A DNA stretch of 64,000 nucleotides from positions 186,001 through 250,000 of the forward strand of contig NZ_JAOWCB010000005.1 in NCBI RefSeq assembly GCF_026420845.1. Direction: 5' to 3'. Positions 62,058 to 64,000 of this stretch are shown here, piece by piece. The position numbers and the translations under genes were made by a program. The notes beneath the pieces are model-generated. The model made no database searches. It saw only the letters and a program-made list of their open reading frames with translations, and was not told the DNA's origin. Source of the DNA: Streptomyces sp. PR69 (lineage in GTDB: Bacteria; Actinomycetota; Actinomycetes; Streptomycetales; Streptomycetaceae). Each line of letters opens with the position of its first letter. The first letter of the stretch is position 1.

Positions 62058-62761
62058 CCGCGCCCAGGGCCTTTGCGGCCCCCCGGCTGCGCCGACTGGC
62101 GGCCCCCGGCGGCGCCGGGCATACAACGCGCGAGGTGTGCGACCTGTGCGCCCAGCCGATCGCACCGGACCACCGTCATCTGCTGGAGACGGGAAGCGGC
62201 GACATCGCCTGCGGCTGCCCCGCCTGCGCACTGCTGTTCGACCGTACGGACGCCGAGGGAGCCCGCTACCGGCTGATCCCGGACACCCGCAGCCGACTGG
62301 ACGGCCGCGTCCTTGACGACGCGACCTGGGCAAGTTTCGGCATCCCCGTCGGGCTGGCCTTCTTCACCCGGCCCTCGGGCTCCGACGCGGTCCGCGCCGC
62401 CTACCCCAGCCCGCTGGGCCTGATGCGCTCCGTCGTCGCCCCGGAGAGCTGGGCCGGGGCCGAGGCCGCCTGCCCCGCCCTGGCCGCCATGACCCCGGAC
62501 GTGGAGGCCCTGCTGGTCAACCGGGTGTGCGGGGAGCCCCGGCACTGGCTCGTCCCCCTGGACGACTGCTACCGCCTCGCGGCCCTGGTGCGCGCACACT
62601 GGAAGGGACTGGGCGGGGGAGACGAGGTCTGGCGGCAGGTCGACGGATTCTTCCAGGCACTCACACCCGGCCCCGCGCGCGACGCGGGGCTTCCAGGCCC
62701 CGCTTCCGGCGCGGGCTCCCCGCACACGACACCCAGGGAGGCGTCATGGGCATCGCCGTAG
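62054..62761 (+). CDS. DUF5947-family hydrogenase-associated protein
   Basis: A 235-residue protein with a probable zinc knuckle: EVCDLCAQPIAPDHRHL, then DIACGCPACALLFDRT. A conserved body (LDDATWASFGIPVGLAFF, YPSPLGLMRS, VCGEPRHWLVPLDDCYRLAALV) follows. The C-terminal ~35 residues are Pro/Gly-rich and overlap the next gene by 16 bases. GTG 62054 overlaps the preceding stop. The family occurs almost only beside group 1h hydrogenases; a maturation or electron-transfer assembly role is inferred. Confidence 0.8.
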   Translation: MTAPRAFAAPRLRRLAAPGGAGHTTREVCDLCAQPIAPDHRHLLETGSGDIACGCPACALLFDRTDAEGARYRLIPDTRSRLDGRVLDDATWASFGIPVGLAFFTRPSGSDAVRAAYPSPLGLMRSVVAPESWAGAEAACPALAAMTPDVEALLVNRVCGEPRHWLVPLDDCYRLAALVRAHWKGLGGGDEVWRQVDGFFQALTPGPARDAGLPGPASGAGSPHTTPREASWASP

Positions 62762-62952
62762 GAAAGCCCGACGTCCGCGTCGACCGGGCGGCACACGTCC
62801 GCGGCGTCCGCCGGGGCAACCACCTCGGACTCGGCAAACACCAGCCGGGACACCGGCGCGACGACACATCCACGGCACGCCGCTCCACCGGCGTCAACGC
62901 CAAGCACCATGAGCCGATCATGCCCGACATGCCGAATCTGTCGCCCGCATGA
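62746..62952 (+). CDS. Small basic protein of the hydrogenase operon
   Basis: A 68-residue protein, rich in Arg and His, with no Cys. Parts that look conserved are GNHLGLGKHQPGHRRDDTST, ARRSTGVNAKH and the end MPDMPNLSPA. ATG 62746 has AGGGAGG five bases upstream, overlaps the previous gene by 16 bases and the next by 4 (ATGA), which argues for a real gene. Function unknown. Confidence 0.72.
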   Translation: MGIAVGKPDVRVDRAAHVRGVRRGNHLGLGKHQPGHRRDDTSTARRSTGVNAKHHEPIMPDMPNLSPA

Positions 62953-63665
62953 CGGCCGCCGCACCGCAGACGACCGGGCCCGCCGGGGCCGGACACGGCG
63001 CGATCGACGCGGCACCCGAACTGACCTTCGCCGTCACCGGGGTCGAGCCGGAGCGCCATGCCGCCGTACCCACCCTCCGCTTCACCCTGGAGACGGCCCG
63101 CAGCGGCGGCGGGCCGGTCCGGGCCGTGGCGCTGACCGTCGCCGTCCGCATCGAGGTGACCCGCCGCGCCCACGACCCCGTCGCCTGCCGGGCGCTGACC
63201 GAGCTGTTCGGCCAGCCGGAGGAGTGGGGCCGGACCATGCGGCCGCTGCTGTGGACGCAGACCACGGTCCAGGTGCCGCCGTTCGACGAGCGGACCTCCG
63301 TGCCGCTGCTCGTGCCGTGCGCCGCCGACGCGGAACTGGCCGTGACCAAGTATCTGCGCGCCGCCGGGGACGGCGAGGTGCCGCTCGGCTTTCTCTTCAA
63401 CGGCACGGTCTTCTACCACACCCCCGGCCCCGCGCCGGTGGCCGGCGCGCTGCGCACCGCGCACATCCCCTGGTCCGCCGAGGCCTCCTGCCCGCTGCCC
63501 GCGGGACTGTGGCCCCGGCTCATGGAGCGCTACCACGGCGCGGACCCCTGGCTGCGGCTGCGCCGGGAGACCTGTGACCGGCTGGACGCCTACCGCGCAC
63601 ACCACGCACTGGGCAGCACCGACGACGCGGTGCGCGCCCTGCTCGACCGATCGGGAGCACCATGA
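62949..63665 (+). CDS. DUF6084-family hydrogenase-associated protein
   Basis: A 238-residue protein predicted to be mostly beta: PELTFAVTGVEPERHAAVPT, LRFTLETA, WGRTMRPLLWTQTTVQVPPF and GFLFNGTVFYHTPG. It has the look of a soluble structural or chaperone domain without catalytic motifs. It is conserved in actinobacterial group 1h operons. ATG 62949 overlaps the small gene before it; the stop overlaps the next ATG. Confidence 0.8.
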   Translation: MTAAAPQTTGPAGAGHGAIDAAPELTFAVTGVEPERHAAVPTLRFTLETARSGGGPVRAVALTVAVRIEVTRRAHDPVACRALTELFGQPEEWGRTMRPLLWTQTTVQVPPFDERTSVPLLVPCAADAELAVTKYLRAAGDGEVPLGFLFNGTVFYHTPGPAPVAGALRTAHIPWSAEASCPLPAGLWPRLMERYHGADPWLRLRRETCDRLDAYRAHHALGSTDDAVRALLDRSGAP

Positions 63666-64000
63666 AGGACACCGCAGCGCAGACCGGCGTCGACGCCATC
63701 GCCCGCACCTGTCTGTACGAGGGCTATCTGCTGTGGCCCTACCGCAGGTCCGCGCTGAAGAACGCCAAACGCTGGACGTTCGGCGGGGTCTTCCCGGGCG
63801 GCGGCTGCGCCGAGGCGCTCGGCGAACGGCACACCGCGACCGCGCAGCTGCTGCTGGAACACGGCATCGGCCCGTACGAGGTGACCGTACGCCTGAGGTT
63901 TCTCCAGGTCGTGGACCGCACGGTATGGCGGGACGGCCCCGAGGGGCCGGAGCGCACGGATGCGCTCACCGTCGCCGGAGAGCGCCATGTGACCTGGCAG
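63662..64000 (+). CDS. Hydrogenase-operon conserved protein, 5' part (runs off right end)
   Basis: The first 113 residues are visible. Features: ARTCLYEGYLLWPYRRSALK and RWTFGGVFPGG, then a beta-rich part (QLLLEHGIGPYEVTVRLRFL, VDRTVWRDG). This start is typical of a large uncharacterised protein found in group 1h hydrogenase operons. ATG 63662 overlaps the preceding stop (ATGA). The rest lies outside the window, so no function is assigned. Confidence 0.75.
   Translation, partial: MKDTAAQTGVDAIARTCLYEGYLLWPYRRSALKNAKRWTFGGVFPGGGCAEALGERHTATAQLLLEHGIGPYEVTVRLRFLQVVDRTVWRDGPEGPERTDALTVAGERHVTWQ

Overview
The window looks like a piece of a Streptomyces (or close relative) chromosome. GC content is very high, GTG starts are frequent, TTA codons are almost absent, and the content is typical of the genus: two SARP activators, a type II polyketide synthase, dedicated acyl-CoA carboxylase genes and an actinobacterial group 1h [NiFe] hydrogenase locus.

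Layout. (1) 1-5430, + strand: a truncated, tightly coupled operon with an FkbH-like glyceryl-transfer enzyme, a stand-alone ACP, an E2-type acyltransferase, a Sfp-type phosphopantetheinyl transferase, a flavin monooxygenase and an alpha/beta hydrolase fused to a DUF4260-like membrane domain. The FkbH/ACP/E2/hydrolase set is what exomethylene-tetronate pathways (agglomerin type) use, so the left edge is probably the end of a tetronate-forming cluster. (2) 5431-12000: repeat-rich spacer, an alpha/beta hydrolase divergent from its likely TetR repressor with twin palindromic operators, a small secreted protein, a P450, and a response regulator facing a NarL/DesK-type sensor kinase. (3) 12038-14699, - strand: an azole/azoline RiPP (TOMM) pair, a fused ThiF-like/YcaO cyclodehydratase and a precursor-like peptide, without a visible dehydrogenase. 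(4) 14972-49710: a type II aromatic polyketide cluster. It has two SARPs, a type II thioesterase, a divergent ATP-grasp/ALDH-like pair, a cyclase-ACP-ketoreductase-SchA/CurD-DUF1772 operon, a long operon of cupin, KSalpha, CLF, aromatase, DUF1772, ketoreductase, two ABM monooxygenases and a full acetyl-CoA carboxylase, two laccase-like multicopper oxidases, a P450, a flavin monooxygenase, a phenolic halogenase, an O-methyltransferase, an LLM oxidoreductase and three exporters (DHA2, MMPL, POT). The expected product is a heavily oxidised, chlorinated, O-methylated polycyclic polyphenol, perhaps oxidatively coupled; the pentangular class is an inference. (5) 50382-64000: hypABFCDE on the - strand, and divergently hypX, hhyS, hhyL and accessory genes running off the right end. 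This is a high-affinity hydrogenase of the type that oxidises atmospheric H2.

How the parts fit. The carboxylase supplies malonyl-CoA; KSalpha/CLF/ACP build the chain; ketoreductases, TcmI-type cyclase, SRPBCC aromatase and cupin shape it; DUF1772, ABM, SchA/CurD, P450, flavin and copper enzymes oxidise it; halogenase and methyltransferase decorate it. Regulation seems layered: 11-bp-phased TCGAG/TCAAG direct repeats (SARP boxes) lie before several biosynthetic operons, three genes carry a TTA codon (bldA dependence), and a 40-bp dyad lies between two divergent exporters. No tRNA, rRNA, transposase or CRISPR array was seen.
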